From an uncultured Prochlorococcus sp. (GTDB lineage Bacteria; Cyanobacteriota; Cyanobacteriia; PCC-6307; Cyanobiaceae), in assembly GCA_902625845.1 (NCBI GenBank), contig CACOCT010000001.1, positions 62,001-126,000 of the forward strand: a DNA stretch of 64,000 nucleotides, read 5' to 3'. This document shows, piece by piece, positions 39,536 through 50,360 of the stretch (position 1 is the first letter of the stretch; every line of letters starts with the position of its first letter). The notes below the pieces were generated by a model. That model was given only the letters and a program-made list of their open reading frames with translations. It ran no database searches and had not been told where the DNA came from. The translations under genes were made by a program, and so were the position numbers.

Positions 39536-41475
39536 GTTGTTAAAGCAGATCTTCTTCTGCGAGTTCTACCAGTTAATTCCTCTTCTTGATTTTTAATATT
39601 CGGCTTAGTATTTTCTCTCCCATTATGAGCATTATTTTGATTTTTACTAACTTGAGGAGTATTACTTCTATTTTTCTTATTCTGATGATCGCTATTAGCT
39701 CTTGGCTTATATGTAGGCGTGCCACTTGGCGCCGGCTGAACAAGACATAGTACTAAAGGTTCAACCTGTAGTTCCCGTCGCATTCTTCTGCTTAACCCTG
39801 ACTCAATTTCTCTTTGTACACCTATCCAATCTACTTCAAAAGTTTTTGGACCAGTTTGTCTTGAGAGTTGCTTCCATCTATTTTCTAAAACCCAGCTAAT
39901 TTCTCTTTCAGTCCATAATGACATCTTTCTAGGATCTGCAGAAGTTACAACACCTCTCAAACTTACCCTTGGAGGGGCAACCATATAACCATCAGTACTT
40001 ATAGGTATCAAAACAGTAACTATTCCATCATTAGCTAATTGTTGCCTTTCCTTCAAGGAACGAGCATCAACTATGCCTGTTCTAGTATTATCAAGCATTT
40101 CAATCCCAGATTTAACAGGCTGACCTTGAATCATTGAATTAGCTCTGAGCTCAATAGAATCACCATTATCTAGTATTAAAATATTATTTGGAGATACCCC
40201 CATAGAGACTGCTGTCTTTCCATGCAAAACTTGCATTCTATACTCACCATGCACTGGTATAAAGAATTTTGGTTTTATTAATGCGAGCATCATCTTTTGA
40301 TCTTCTCTACAACCATGCCCAGAAACATGGATACCATGTTCTTTTCCATAAATTACCTTTGCTCCAAGATAAACAAGTTTATCAATTGTATGACTAACCG
40401 ATATCGTATTCCCAGGTATTGGACTAGATGAGAAGATAACAGTATCAGTAGTTTTTAATTGAACATTAGGATGTTCGCTCCTTGAGATACGACTTAGAGC
40501 AGCCATTGTCTCACCTTGACTACCTGTCATCAGAAGTAAGGTTTCTTTATCAGGTAAATCTCTTATAGTTCGTATTGGAAAAAATAAATCATCTGGGACT
40601 CGAATATAACCTAGTTCTCTACACTTCCCTACAACATTTAGCATTGACCTACCCAACAAGCCTATCTTTCGTCCATGTTTCATTGCCGTTTCAATAATCA
40701 TAGCAACTCTATGTGTAGAACTTGCAAAAGTTGTAATTAATACTCTTCCTTCCGCCTCGCTTATTAATCTATCTAAATTAGGAAGAACTGAACTCTCAGA
40801 TGGAACAAATCCAGGAACCTCTGAATTTGTTGAATCTGAAAGAAGACAAAGGACTCCCTGCTTTCCATAAAAAGCCATACGTTCAATATCGGCTAATTTT
40901 CCGTCAGGAGGAGAATGATCAAATTTAAAATCACCCGTAAAAAAGATTACTCCAACAGGAGTAGTTAATGCTAAAGCAAAACTATCAGATATTGAGTGAG
41001 TATTTCTTACAAATTCTATTGAAAAATGTTGACCAAGCTTTACTACTTGCCTGGGTTGCACAGGTTGGAGATTGGTTCTATCAGCCACACCGGCTTCTTC
41101 AATTTTTCCTTTCAACATTGAAATTGCCAAAGGAGGACCATAAATAATAGGGATATTAAATTTTTTTAAATGATGTGAAATTCCTCCTATATGATCTTCG
41201 TGACCATGTGTAACTATCATTCCTCTAAATCTTTTTAAATTCGCTTGCAAATATGTAGTGTCAGGCATCACAACATTCACTCCATGCATTCCTTCTGTAG
41301 GGAAAGCTAATCCACCATCGATAAGGATTAAATCATCACCATATTCAAACACACAAGTATTTTTTCCTATTTCATGTAAACCTCCTAAAGGAATTATTTT
41401 TACACAAGGTTCTTTAGGATTTTTCGAAGTGTTATTTGAACGACTATTTTGTGAATTTAATTTACTGGAATTCAT
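39532..41475 (-). CDS. rnj: Ribonuclease J
   Basis: RNase J is a 5'-3' exonuclease and endonuclease of mRNA turnover and rRNA maturation. The 647-aa protein has the metallo-beta-lactamase motif THGHEDHIGG, further metal ligands (DSTNSEVPG, HVSGHG) and the beta-CASP domain. A low-complexity C-terminal tail rich in Asn, Arg and Lys (about residues 595-647) is likely disordered and RNA-binding. It follows dapA by 71 bp on the same strand, so asd-dapA-rnj may be one unit. Confidence 0.95.
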   Translation of the reverse strand: MNSSKLNSQNSRSNNTSKNPKEPCVKIIPLGGLHEIGKNTCVFEYGDDLILIDGGLAFPTEGMHGVNVVMPDTTYLQANLKRFRGMIVTHGHEDHIGGISHHLKKFNIPIIYGPPLAISMLKGKIEEAGVADRTNLQPVQPRQVVKLGQHFSIEFVRNTHSISDSFALALTTPVGVIFFTGDFKFDHSPPDGKLADIERMAFYGKQGVLCLLSDSTNSEVPGFVPSESSVLPNLDRLISEAEGRVLITTFASSTHRVAMIIETAMKHGRKIGLLGRSMLNVVGKCRELGYIRVPDDLFFPIRTIRDLPDKETLLLMTGSQGETMAALSRISRSEHPNVQLKTTDTVIFSSSPIPGNTISVSHTIDKLVYLGAKVIYGKEHGIHVSGHGCREDQKMMLALIKPKFFIPVHGEYRMQVLHGKTAVSMGVSPNNILILDNGDSIELRANSMIQGQPVKSGIEMLDNTRTGIVDARSLKERQQLANDGIVTVLIPISTDGYMVAPPRVSLRGVVTSADPRKMSLWTEREISWVLENRWKQLSRQTGPKTFEVDWIGVQREIESGLSRRMRRELQVEPLVLCLVQPAPSGTPTYKPRANSDHQNKKNRSNTPQVSKNQNNAHNGRENTKPNIKNQEEELTGRTRRRRSALTT

Positions 41476-41546
41476 TTGTTAAGTATTAAAACGAACAATT
41501 TGATTTATTAACTAAAAAATAATTAAAAACAAAATTAAATTTTTCA

Positions 41547-42452
41547 TTATAAAGATAATTTGTTAATAATCTCTAAAAGATTTTTTGTTTTTTCATCATT
41601 TAATTTAGTTAACGGATACCTGGGTGAACCAACATTCCAACCCAATAAGGTTAAAGCTGCCTTAATTGGAATTGGATTAGTTGTTTCAAAAAGTGCATTA
41701 AAAAGGTCCTGAAGTTTTTCATGAATTGCAAGAGCTTTTGAGATGTGCCCATTTTGAAAAGATAAAATCATTTCTTTCAACTGCAAACCAACAATATGGC
41801 TTGCAACACTCACAACACCTACAGCTCCAACAGATAACATAGGTAGCAATAATGAATCATCGCCACTATATATTGCAAATTCAGAGCCGCATTTGGCTCT
41901 CAACTCGGTCACTTCTTCTATTCTACCGCTTGCTGCCTTAATACTTACAATATTTGAGCATTTCATAAGTTTCTTTACAGTATTAGGTAATAGATTGCAT
42001 CCTGTTCTCCCAGGAATGTTATAGAGCATTAAGGGGATATCAGGTGCTGCTTTAGCGACCATATTAAAATGTTCATACAACCCTTCTTGAGGTGGCTTAT
42101 TATAATAAGGGACAACTACCAACGCCCCATCCGCACCGGACTTACATGCTTGTTTTGTAGCCTCTATCGCTTCAGAGGTTGAGTTACTACCAGTTCCAAC
42201 AAGAATATATGCTTTTGTACTCAAGGAATTTTTTATTGCCAAAAATAAATCATGTTGCTCGTTCCAAGTCAAAGTGGGAGATTCTCCTGTTGTTCCACAT
42301 AAAACCAATCCATCAGAACCATTATCAATAATGTAGTTTGCAAGTTTTATAGCCAAATCATAATCAACCGCACCATCTTGATCAAAAGGTGTAACCATTG
42401 CAGTAAGAATCTTCCCAAAAGGTGGCTGATATTGTCCGAGAAGATTATTCAT
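41547..42452 (-). CDS. dapA: 4-hydroxy-tetrahydrodipicolinate synthase
   Basis: DapA condenses pyruvate with aspartate semialdehyde, the committed step to diaminopimelate and lysine. The 301-aa protein has GTTGESPT (53-60), Tyr144 in YNIPGRTG and Schiff-base Lys172 in SIKAASG. Its ATG overlaps the asd stop region by 8 bp, so it is translationally coupled to the gene that makes its substrate. Confidence 0.97.
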   Translation of the reverse strand: MNNLLGQYQPPFGKILTAMVTPFDQDGAVDYDLAIKLANYIIDNGSDGLVLCGTTGESPTLTWNEQHDLFLAIKNSLSTKAYILVGTGSNSTSEAIEATKQACKSGADGALVVVPYYNKPPQEGLYEHFNMVAKAAPDIPLMLYNIPGRTGCNLLPNTVKKLMKCSNIVSIKAASGRIEEVTELRAKCGSEFAIYSGDDSLLLPMLSVGAVGVVSVASHIVGLQLKEMILSFQNGHISKALAIHEKLQDLFNALFETTNPIPIKAALTLLGWNVGSPRYPLTKLNDEKTKNLLEIINKLSL

Positions 42453-43482
42453 GATTGTTTTGAAGTAAAATTTCCGCTATTTGAATAGCATTAAGTGCTG
42501 CCCCTTTTCTAATCTGATCACCACACAACCATAATTCTAATGCATTAGGATTACTTAAATCTGATCTAATCCTTCCAACTGCAATATTATCTTTCTCTTT
42601 AACATCTTCAGGCATAGGGAATCTATTGTTTTTATAATCTTCAATTACATCTACACCTTTAGCAATTCTTAATTTAGAAATAGCTTCAAAAAGATCGATA
42701 CTTTGAAAGAATTCAACATTAACTGATTCTGAATGAGCTCTAAGGATTGGTACTCTGACGCACGTTGCAGATAATTTGAGTTCTGGAGTATTTAAAATTT
42801 TTCTTGTCTCATTAATCATCTTCATTTCTTCTTCACAATAATTATTTTCCTGCATAGGAGAATTGTGTAAAAACAAATTAAAAGCTAATGAATAAGGTAA
42901 TATTTGAGGTTTTTGTGGATTACCCTCTAAAAATCTTGTTGATAAAAATTTTAATTCCTCCATCGCCAGTTGACCTGCTCCACTTGCCGATTGATAAGTA
43001 GAAACAACAATTCTTTTAATCTTGGAAATATGATTTAAAGGGGCAAGAACCAAAGTAAGTAATATCGTCGTACAATTTGGATTTGCTATTACTCCATTAT
43101 GATGCTGTACAGCATTAGGATTTACCTCTGGAACAACTAGCGGAACATCTTTATCTAATCTAAAAGCACTTGAATTATCGATCAATATCGCACCTTGATT
43201 TTTTATTATGGGGAGCCATTTTTTAGAAACTGATCCACCTGCGGTAGCAAACACCAAATCAACATTTAAGAATGATTTTTCATGAACTTCTTGAGTAATA
43301 AGTTCTTGATTTTTCCATATTATTTTTTTACCAGCTGATCTAGAGGAAGAAAGTAAAATTAATTCAGAAATAGGGAAATTTCTTTCTTCTAAGATTTTCA
43401 GCAATTCAGATCCAACTGCTCCAGATGAACCTAAAATTGCTACTTTTAAAGATCTGTTAGGTAATAGTGAAGATTTAGCCAA
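42445..43482 (-). CDS. asd: Aspartate-semialdehyde dehydrogenase
   Basis: Asd reduces aspartyl phosphate (made by LysC) to the semialdehyde. The 345-aa protein has the NADP-binding loop [11 protein letters not shown] (18-28) and the nucleophile Cys137 in [22 protein letters not shown] matches the family. It is the first gene of the asd-dapA(-rnj) unit, with an 8-bp overlap with dapA. Confidence 0.97.
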   Translation of the reverse strand: MAKSSLLPNRSLKVAILGSSGAVGSELLKILEERNFPISELILLSSSRSAGKKIIWKNQELITQEVHEKSFLNVDLVFATAGGSVSKKWLPIIKNQGAILIDNSSAFRLDKDVPLVVPEVNPNAVQHHNGVIANPNCTTILLTLVLAPLNHISKIKRIVVSTYQSASGAGQLAMEELKFLSTRFLEGNPQKPQILPYSLAFNLFLHNSPMQENNYCEEEMKMINETRKILNTPELKLSATCVRVPILRAHSESVNVEFFQSIDLFEAISKLRIAKGVDVIEDYKNNRFPMPEDVKEKDNIAVGRIRSDLSNPNALELWLCGDQIRKGAALNAIQIAEILLQNNHE

Positions 43483-43612
43483 AATTATAAAAAAATTATG
43501 GAATTAATAAAAAATATGTTTCTTAACTTTATCAAAAAAGATAACTTTCAAGTAAAACACTTAATGTGAAATAATTAAGTTTTTCTATTCGTAAGAATTT
43601 TAAGTTTTAAAA

Positions 43613-45034
43613 ATGAAAGAACAATCTTTAAAAGTAAAAACAAGTTCACTCCCTAAAAGTAGAATTTCTATTGAATTTGATATACCATCCTCATCATGTA
43701 ATTCTATTGTTGAAGATACAATTAAAACTATAAGCAGATCAGTGAAGCTACCTGGATTTAGATCTGGGAAAATTCCAAAACAAGTTTTAATACAAAGAAT
43801 TGGTTTGTCTCAGCTATATGCGTCTGCACTCGAAAAAATAATTGATAAATATTGGAAAGAAGCTTTACAAACTGAATCAATAGTCCCTCTTTGCGAACCT
43901 GAATTAGAAGATGGTTTTGAATCTCTTTTAGCGAGATTTAATCCTGAAGAAAATTTAAAATTTATTCTTAAAACTGATATTGAACCTAAATTAAAGCTTA
44001 AAAAGTCAAAAGGGCTAAAAGTTGAAATTCAGAAAAACAAATTTGATCCCAAAAGTGTTGATGAAGAACTAGAAAAATCAAGAAATCAACTAGCAAATAT
44101 TATACCTGTAGTTGATAGGCCTGCACAAATGGGAGATATTGCAGTAATCAGCTTCAATGGTGTATATAAAAATTCAAGGAAATCTATTGAGGGAGGATCT
44201 AGCGAATCAATGGATCTTGAGCTTGAAAAAAATAAAATGATTCCTGGATTTGTAGAAGGAATTATAGGCATGAATATTAATGAGAAAAAAGAACTTAATC
44301 TTGTATTTCCAAAAGACTATGCTCATGAAGAATCAAAAGGGAAAGAAGCAATTTTTGAAATTCACCTAAAAGATTTAAAAACTAAAGAGCTACCTGAATT
44401 AAATGATGAATTTGCAAAGCAATCAGGAAATAACAAAACATTAAAAGATTTAAAAAAAGATATTGAAATACAGCTGAAGGATAATTTTGAAAAAAATCAA
44501 CGAAATATAAAAATTGAAGCATTAATTGATGCTCTTTCTAAAGAACTTGAAGTAGAGATTCCAAAATCAATGATTGATTTAGAGGTGCAGAGTAATATCG
44601 AGCAAACTGCACAAAGATTTGCTCAACAAGGCTTGGATGTAAAATCTACTTTTACACCTGAGCTAATAAAATCACTTGCAGAGTCAAGTCGTCCCCAAGC
44701 AGAAAAAAATGTATTAACCTCATTAGCTTTAAAAGCTCTTGCCGAAAAAGAAAATATTGAGGTATCAGAGATTGAGATAGATCAAAAATATAAAGAATTT
44801 GAAAAAGAAATTGAAAAATCTAAAAACAAAATTGATATAGATAAACTAAGAGAAGCTATTAGAAATGATCTTATTAAAGATAAATTAATAGATTGGTTAG
44901 AAAATAATTCTGAAATTATTGAGAAAAAAGTAGCAAAAACAAAAACTAATCCTAAAAAAGTCACACAAGAAACTAAAGAGAGATCTTCAGTCAATACAAA
45001 AACATCAAAAAAAAAGACAAGAAAAGATAAATGA
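43613..45034 (+). CDS. tig: Trigger factor
   Basis: Trigger factor is the ribosome-bound chaperone at the exit tunnel. The 473-aa protein has the ribosome-docking motif GFRSGKIPKQ near residue 47, an FKBP-like prolyl isomerase domain (about 155-250) and a long helical C-terminal domain. It ends in a Lys/Thr-rich tail of about 35 residues. clpP and clpX follow on the same strand, the common tig-clpP-clpX order. Confidence 0.95.
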   Translation: MKEQSLKVKTSSLPKSRISIEFDIPSSSCNSIVEDTIKTISRSVKLPGFRSGKIPKQVLIQRIGLSQLYASALEKIIDKYWKEALQTESIVPLCEPELEDGFESLLARFNPEENLKFILKTDIEPKLKLKKSKGLKVEIQKNKFDPKSVDEELEKSRNQLANIIPVVDRPAQMGDIAVISFNGVYKNSRKSIEGGSSESMDLELEKNKMIPGFVEGIIGMNINEKKELNLVFPKDYAHEESKGKEAIFEIHLKDLKTKELPELNDEFAKQSGNNKTLKDLKKDIEIQLKDNFEKNQRNIKIEALIDALSKELEVEIPKSMIDLEVQSNIEQTAQRFAQQGLDVKSTFTPELIKSLAESSRPQAEKNVLTSLALKALAEKENIEVSEIEIDQKYKEFEKEIEKSKNKIDIDKLREAIRNDLIKDKLIDWLENNSEIIEKKVAKTKTNPKKVTQETKERSSVNTKTSKKKTRKDK

Positions 45035-45109
45035 GAAAAAAATAATTTGTGATAAAACTAACTAATCTTGAAAAAAACTTTTAGATTATAAAAAGTAATA
45101 CTTTTTGTT

Positions 45110-45763
45110 TTGATCCAATCAATAAAACATAATCAATTTCTCAATATTCCTGAATCAAAATTATATAAAAATAATTTCATGGGTGCATTACCAACAGTCA
45201 TTGAACAATCTGGAAGAGGAGAGAGGGCTTTCGATATTTATTCGAGATTATTAAGAGAGAGAATCATATTTTTAGGCACTGAAGTAAATGATCAAGTCTC
45301 TGATTCCTTAGTTGCACAATTATTATTTTTAGAAGCAGAAGATCCTACTAAAGATATACAGATTTACATAAATTCTCCAGGAGGATCTGTTACTGCAGGA
45401 TTAGCAATTTACGATACGATGCAACAAATATCTCCAGATATTGTTACTATTTGCTTCGGTGTTGCTGCTAGTATGGGTGCCTTTTTATTGTCGGGAGGGA
45501 CCAAAGGGAAAAGACTAGCTCTGCCAAACTCAAGGATCATGATTCATCAGCCACTTGGTGGTGCCCAAGGACAAGCAGTTGAGATAGAGATTCAAGCTAA
45601 AGAAATTTTATTTCTGAAACAAACTTTAAATAACCTACTTTCAGAGCACACTGGCCAACCCCTTGAAAAAATTATTGAGGATACAGAAAGAGATTACTTT
45701 TTATCTCCTGATGAAGCAGTTAATTATGGATTAATTGATAAAGTTATAAAAAATGACAACTAG
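45110..45763 (+). CDS. clpP: ATP-dependent Clp protease proteolytic subunit
   Basis: ClpP forms the proteolytic barrel used with ClpX. The 217-aa frame starts at TTG 45110; an ATG at 45179 ([18 protein letters not shown]) would give 194 aa and is equally possible because family homology begins there. Catalytic Ser121 is in GVAASMGA and His146 in MIHQPLGG. It is the first of a clpP-clpX pair, 75 bp after tig. Confidence 0.93.
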   Translation: MIQSIKHNQFLNIPESKLYKNNFMGALPTVIEQSGRGERAFDIYSRLLRERIIFLGTEVNDQVSDSLVAQLLFLEAEDPTKDIQIYINSPGGSVTAGLAIYDTMQQISPDIVTICFGVAASMGAFLLSGGTKGKRLALPNSRIMIHQPLGGAQGQAVEIEIQAKEILFLKQTLNNLLSEHTGQPLEKIIEDTERDYFLSPDEAVNYGLIDKVIKNDN

Positions 45764-45863
45764 ATAATTTAGCTTAAGATTTTGATGACGAATTATAGTT
45801 TATAAGCAATCCTTGAAGAAGGGCACAAATACCCTTATAAATTAAAATAGGTTTTATTCTTCG

Positions 45864-47240
45864 ATGGCTAAATTCGACGCCCATCTTAAATGTTCTTTTT
45901 GTTCTAAATCACAAGACCAAGTAAGGAAACTAATAGCAGGTCCTGGGGTTTATATCTGTGATGAATGTATTGATCTTTGTAATGAAATTCTTGATGAAGA
46001 ATTATTGGAATCGCAAGCCAAAACAAATACAAACGTCCCTCAATCAAAGAAAAAGTTACCACATCCTCATAATGAAACCTATGACCCCTTAAAAATAAAT
46101 ACAATTCCCAAACCAATAGAAATAAAGGGATTTCTCGATAAACAAGTTGTAGGACAAGAAGCTGCCAAAAAAATACTCTCAGTAGCTGTATATAACCACT
46201 ACAAAAGACTTGCTTGGAAAAATACAGATAATAACAATGATTATGAAAGCAAGCAAAATAATTTACAATCCACTAAATTACAAAAATCTAATATTTTACT
46301 AATTGGGCCAACTGGAAGTGGAAAAACATTATTAGCACAAACACTTGCTGAATTCCTTGATGTGCCATTCGCAGTTGCTGATGCAACTACTCTTACAGAA
46401 GCTGGTTATGTAGGAGAAGATGTCGAAAATATTCTTTTAAGGCTTTTACAAAAATCTGAAATGAATGTTGAACTAGCACAAAGAGGTATCATTTACATAG
46501 ATGAGATAGATAAAATTGCTAGGAAAAGTGAAAACCCATCGATTACGAGAGATGTTTCGGGAGAAGGCGTACAACAAGCTTTATTAAAAATGCTTGAGGG
46601 AACAATCGCGAATGTTCCTCCTCAAGGGGGAAGAAAACACCCCTATCATGATTGTATCCAAATTGACACAAGTCAAATTCTATTTATTTGTGGTGGTGCA
46701 TTTATAGGGCTTGAAGATATTGTTCAAAAAAGATTAGGAAAACATAGTATTGGGTTTACAATGTCATCAGATCTTGAAAACGTCGAACCAAAAAAGACAT
46801 TGGACTCTAGAGACTCAATTAAGAATTTAGAACTTGATGACTTAGTTAAGTACGGATTAATACCTGAATTTATTGGAAGAATTCCAGTATGTGCTATTTT
46901 AGACCCACTTAATGAAGACACTTTAAAATCAATTCTGACTGAGCCCAGAGATGCTTTAGTCAAACAATTTAAAGCTTTATTAAGTATGGACAATGTTAAT
47001 TTAAAATTTGAACCTGAATCAGTTTCAGCAATAGCCAAAGAAGCATATTCCAGAAAAACAGGTGCGAGAGCTTTGAGATCTATTATTGAAGAACTTATGC
47101 TTGATTTAATGTATTCATTACCATCCCAAGAGGAAGTTAAAGAATTTACAGTTACAAGAAAAATGGTTGAAAATCTATTTTCATCAAAAATTGTGAAGCT
47201 CAGATCTAGCAAAAATAGAATAAGAAAAGAATCTGCTTAA
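45864..47240 (+). CDS. clpX: ATP-dependent Clp protease ATP-binding subunit ClpX
   Basis: ClpX unfolds substrates and feeds them to ClpP. The 458-aa protein has the N-terminal zinc-binding domain (Cys10, 13, 32, 35), Walker A GPTGSGKT, Walker B YIDEIDKI and the C-terminal AAA small domain ([12 protein letters not shown]). The stretch between the zinc domain and the AAA core holds a short Asn/Lys/Gln-rich insertion. It is 100 bp after clpP. Confidence 0.97.
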   Translation: MAKFDAHLKCSFCSKSQDQVRKLIAGPGVYICDECIDLCNEILDEELLESQAKTNTNVPQSKKKLPHPHNETYDPLKINTIPKPIEIKGFLDKQVVGQEAAKKILSVAVYNHYKRLAWKNTDNNNDYESKQNNLQSTKLQKSNILLIGPTGSGKTLLAQTLAEFLDVPFAVADATTLTEAGYVGEDVENILLRLLQKSEMNVELAQRGIIYIDEIDKIARKSENPSITRDVSGEGVQQALLKMLEGTIANVPPQGGRKHPYHDCIQIDTSQILFICGGAFIGLEDIVQKRLGKHSIGFTMSSDLENVEPKKTLDSRDSIKNLELDDLVKYGLIPEFIGRIPVCAILDPLNEDTLKSILTEPRDALVKQFKALLSMDNVNLKFEPESVSAIAKEAYSRKTGARALRSIIEELMLDLMYSLPSQEEVKEFTVTRKMVENLFSSKIVKLRSSKNRIRKESA

Positions 47241-47290
47241 GATTATTTGGTTATGATTGAAAAAATCTTACGATATTCATATACTAATTA

Positions 47291-49033
47291 ATGGTAAATA
47301 TTCATCAACCTTTTCATCTCAAATATAGACCAATAAATTTTGATGAACTTATAGGACAAGAGGTAATTTCATTAACTTTAAAACAAGCTTTAATTACGAA
47401 TAAGATTGCTCCAGCTTATCTATTTTGTGGCCCTAGAGGTACGGGTAAAACATCTAGTGCAAGAATTTTTGCTAAATCATTAAATTGCCAAAAATATACC
47501 AAGCCAAGTCAATATCCATGTAACGTATGCGAATTATGTAAAAATATTAATATTGGAATTGCTTTAGACATAATCGAAATTGATGCTGCATCAAATACTG
47601 GAGTTGAGAATATAAGAGAAATTATAGAACGAGCAAATTTTGCACCCACTCAAGCCAGGTGGAAGGTTTATGTAATCGATGAATGTCATATGCTTTCTAC
47701 AGCGGCTTCTAACGCTTTATTAAAAACCATAGAAGAACCTCCTGAAAGAGTTGTTTTTATACTTGCAACCACAAATCCTGAAAGAGTACTAAAAACCATT
47801 CAAAGTAGATGTCAAAAATTTAACTTTAAAAGAATCAATTCAGAACATATTTATAAACATCTTTTGGAAATTTCAAATAAAGAATTAATCAATTTTGAAG
47901 ATGATGGTTTAAGACTTATTGCTAAAAGATCAAATGGTGGGATGAGAGATGCTCAGCGACTATTGGACCAATTAAGTTTACTTCCAAATGGTATTACTAA
48001 AAAAAATGTTGAAGAATTGCTTGGAGAAGTTTCTGAAACTGATCTTTTAGATTTAATTAACTCATTAATAAAAAATATTCCAGACTCTTTAATCAAATCT
48101 TGTATTAATTTATATGATTCAGGTAATGAACCCATTTCTATTTTGGAAGGTATTTTAAATATCACTAGAGATTTATTACTTAAAACCGTAGATAATAATT
48201 ATTCTGATCTATTCTATACCTCAAAAGAATTTCAACCTGAGTTAGAAAGGATTTCTAAATTAATAAACAAATCTAAAATAATTGAATGGCATCATTATCT
48301 TAAAAATCTTGAATATCAGATCAAAAATAGTAGCCAACCACGATTATGGCTCGAAATTCATTTAACGAGTCTACTAAAGATAAAGGATCAACCTTCAATA
48401 AAAAATACAAAAATTGTTCGTAATGAAAGCATCAATGAAGATAAAAACATTATTTCTAAAAAAGAAAATTTTAAACCTATTGTTCAAAAAGAAAAAATTG
48501 CTTTTCATGATCATGATCAAGAGATCAATAAAAATGATAAAAATCTCGACAATGAATCAATTAATTTAAAAGAAAAATGGTCCTTAATACTTTCAAAAAT
48601 AGAATTACCATCCACAAGGATGCTTCTATCTCAGCAAGCTGAACTTGTAGGCATTCAACCTAACATAGTAGAAATAGACTTAGCTCCAAATTGGGAAAAT
48701 ATGATTAAAAGCAGAGCAGCAGTTATTGAAGATTCAGTAAAAAAAATATTTGGTGAACATATGACTATAATTTTTAAATCAAAAACAAATAATATAAATT
48801 CAATTAATAATAAAAATCAAAAATTTGATCAAGAAAATGATACTCACAAAAAAATTATAAATTCTAGTCAGCTAAAAAATGTACAACAAAAAAATAATAA
48901 TTTAAAAGTGACAGATTCAAAAATAATAAGTCAAGAGGGATTACCTGAAAATACTTTAGATATAGAAAAAAACAGTTCAAAAAATTTAGCAGATTTTTTT
49001 AATGGACAAATTGTTGATACTGATAAAGATTAA
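47291..49033 (+). CDS. dnaX: DNA polymerase III subunit gamma/tau
   Basis: DnaX is the clamp-loader motor. The 580-aa protein has Walker A GPRGTGKTSSA, a four-Cys zinc module (Cys-Asn-Val-Cys-Glu-Leu-Cys after an upstream Cys), Walker B VIDECHMLS and sensor-1 ATTNPE. The last 200 residues are Asn/Lys-rich and low in conservation, as expected for the tau tail. It follows clpX by 50 bp. Its stop directly abuts the stop of the convergent glycosyltransferase gene. Confidence 0.95.
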   Translation: MVNIHQPFHLKYRPINFDELIGQEVISLTLKQALITNKIAPAYLFCGPRGTGKTSSARIFAKSLNCQKYTKPSQYPCNVCELCKNINIGIALDIIEIDAASNTGVENIREIIERANFAPTQARWKVYVIDECHMLSTAASNALLKTIEEPPERVVFILATTNPERVLKTIQSRCQKFNFKRINSEHIYKHLLEISNKELINFEDDGLRLIAKRSNGGMRDAQRLLDQLSLLPNGITKKNVEELLGEVSETDLLDLINSLIKNIPDSLIKSCINLYDSGNEPISILEGILNITRDLLLKTVDNNYSDLFYTSKEFQPELERISKLINKSKIIEWHHYLKNLEYQIKNSSQPRLWLEIHLTSLLKIKDQPSIKNTKIVRNESINEDKNIISKKENFKPIVQKEKIAFHDHDQEINKNDKNLDNESINLKEKWSLILSKIELPSTRMLLSQQAELVGIQPNIVEIDLAPNWENMIKSRAAVIEDSVKKIFGEHMTIIFKSKTNNINSINNKNQKFDQENDTHKKIINSSQLKNVQQKNNNLKVTDSKIISQEGLPENTLDIEKNSSKNLADFFNGQIVDTDKD

Positions 49034-50356
49034 TTAGCCTAAATGAGTTGTTTTTTTCCAAATTATTTTCTTAGGGAAAATCGACATTTTTAGAGTAACC
49101 AGAGGAATAATAATAAACCAATGTGATAAATAAAATAGATATAAAATTATTTTAATTAAGTTGTTTGGCAATACAGGTCCTTCATGTTTTTTATGGCATC
49201 CAAGCCAAGAGGCACTAGCTGAAAGAGTGAATGCTGTCATTGAGACAGGCCAATATATAGATGATTTAAAAAATAAGAGGCAAACAATTAAATCTACTAA
49301 AGCAATTATCGGTAATGCATATTGCAAAATAAAAAAATAAGTTAAATCAAACTTCTGAATAAATGTTAATTTACTAAATATTAAATTTCTTCCATAGTCA
49401 AAAAATCTTTGTAAGCCTCCCTCTGCCCATCTTTGCCTTTGCCTAAATAAGGCGAAAATATCTTCAACTGCCTCTTCCATTACTGGGGGATCCCAAAAAA
49501 TACCAATTTTAGATTGTGATAGTATTAATCTCAAACTTAGATCTAAATCATCTGTTACAGTATTCTCATTAAAGGAACCACAACTTAGTAAGATATCCTT
49601 TCTTACTAATTGTCCATTACCTCTTAATTCAGAAATACCTGCAGAATATAATCTGCCTACTTGAAAATAAGCATCCATAGCCATTTCAATACCTTGGCAA
49701 GAAGTTAAAAAATTTTTACTTGTATTAATTACTGATTTTCTTAATTGAACAGCAGACCAATCACCATTTTGAGCAAAACCTAGAACTCTATGGAGCGTAT
49801 CATTTTTTAATTGTGCATCTGCATCTAAGATAAATACCCATTCGCCAGAAATAAATTTCAAAGCATGATTTAATGCTCCTGATTTTCCTCCACCAGCATT
49901 TTTAGATCTACTTATAATATTTAATTTTTCATATTTTTGAGATAATTTTTTTAAAATAATTGGAGTATTATCTACACTCCCATCATCAATAATGTGTATT
50001 TTTAATTTTTCAGATGGATAATCCAAATTAAATAATCTTTCAACGAGCCGAGCAATAACGTTTTGCTCATCTCGTGCTGCTACAAGAATATCTAAAGTCG
50101 GAATATTTTTTATTAATTTTTGATTATAAATATTATTATCAGTAACTTTCATATTTTTTGACAGAACCCAAATCCCATAGACCAAAACGACTAATGATGT
50201 TGCGTAGATTATAAGAATAGGAGGTTTTTTACTAAAAAAATGAGGATATATCCCTATAGCAATACATGAAACTAAAAAGATGAAAGATTTTAATCTACGA
50301 TTTTTAGAAAAACTATTTTCAAAATTTTCTTGATTTAAGATACTTTTACTTTTCAT
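49034..50356 (-). CDS. Membrane-bound family 2 glycosyltransferase
   Basis: The 440-aa protein has two N-terminal hydrophobic helices, a GT-A domain (VAARDEQNVIARLV, DDGSVDNTP, DADAQ as the DxD, VTDDLDLSLRL) and the processive-type QRQRWAEGG motif. Three or more C-terminal helices follow. This layout fits polysaccharide synthases or glycolipid glycosyltransferases; the product is not known. It is 4 bp downstream of the SpoIID-type gene and likely in one operon with it, which points to an envelope role. Confidence 0.83.
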   Translation of the reverse strand: MKSKSILNQENFENSFSKNRRLKSFIFLVSCIAIGIYPHFFSKKPPILIIYATSLVVLVYGIWVLSKNMKVTDNNIYNQKLIKNIPTLDILVAARDEQNVIARLVERLFNLDYPSEKLKIHIIDDGSVDNTPIILKKLSQKYEKLNIISRSKNAGGGKSGALNHALKFISGEWVFILDADAQLKNDTLHRVLGFAQNGDWSAVQLRKSVINTSKNFLTSCQGIEMAMDAYFQVGRLYSAGISELRGNGQLVRKDILLSCGSFNENTVTDDLDLSLRLILSQSKIGIFWDPPVMEEAVEDIFALFRQRQRWAEGGLQRFFDYGRNLIFSKLTFIQKFDLTYFFILQYALPIIALVDLIVCLLFFKSSIYWPVSMTAFTLSASASWLGCHKKHEGPVLPNNLIKIILYLFYLSHWFIIIPLVTLKMSIFPKKIIWKKTTHLG

Positions 50357-50360
50357 AGTT

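Noticed and set aside
46724-47212. 162-aa minus-strand frame
   Set aside because: It is antisense to the conserved C-terminal part of clpX, whose reading frame is secure.
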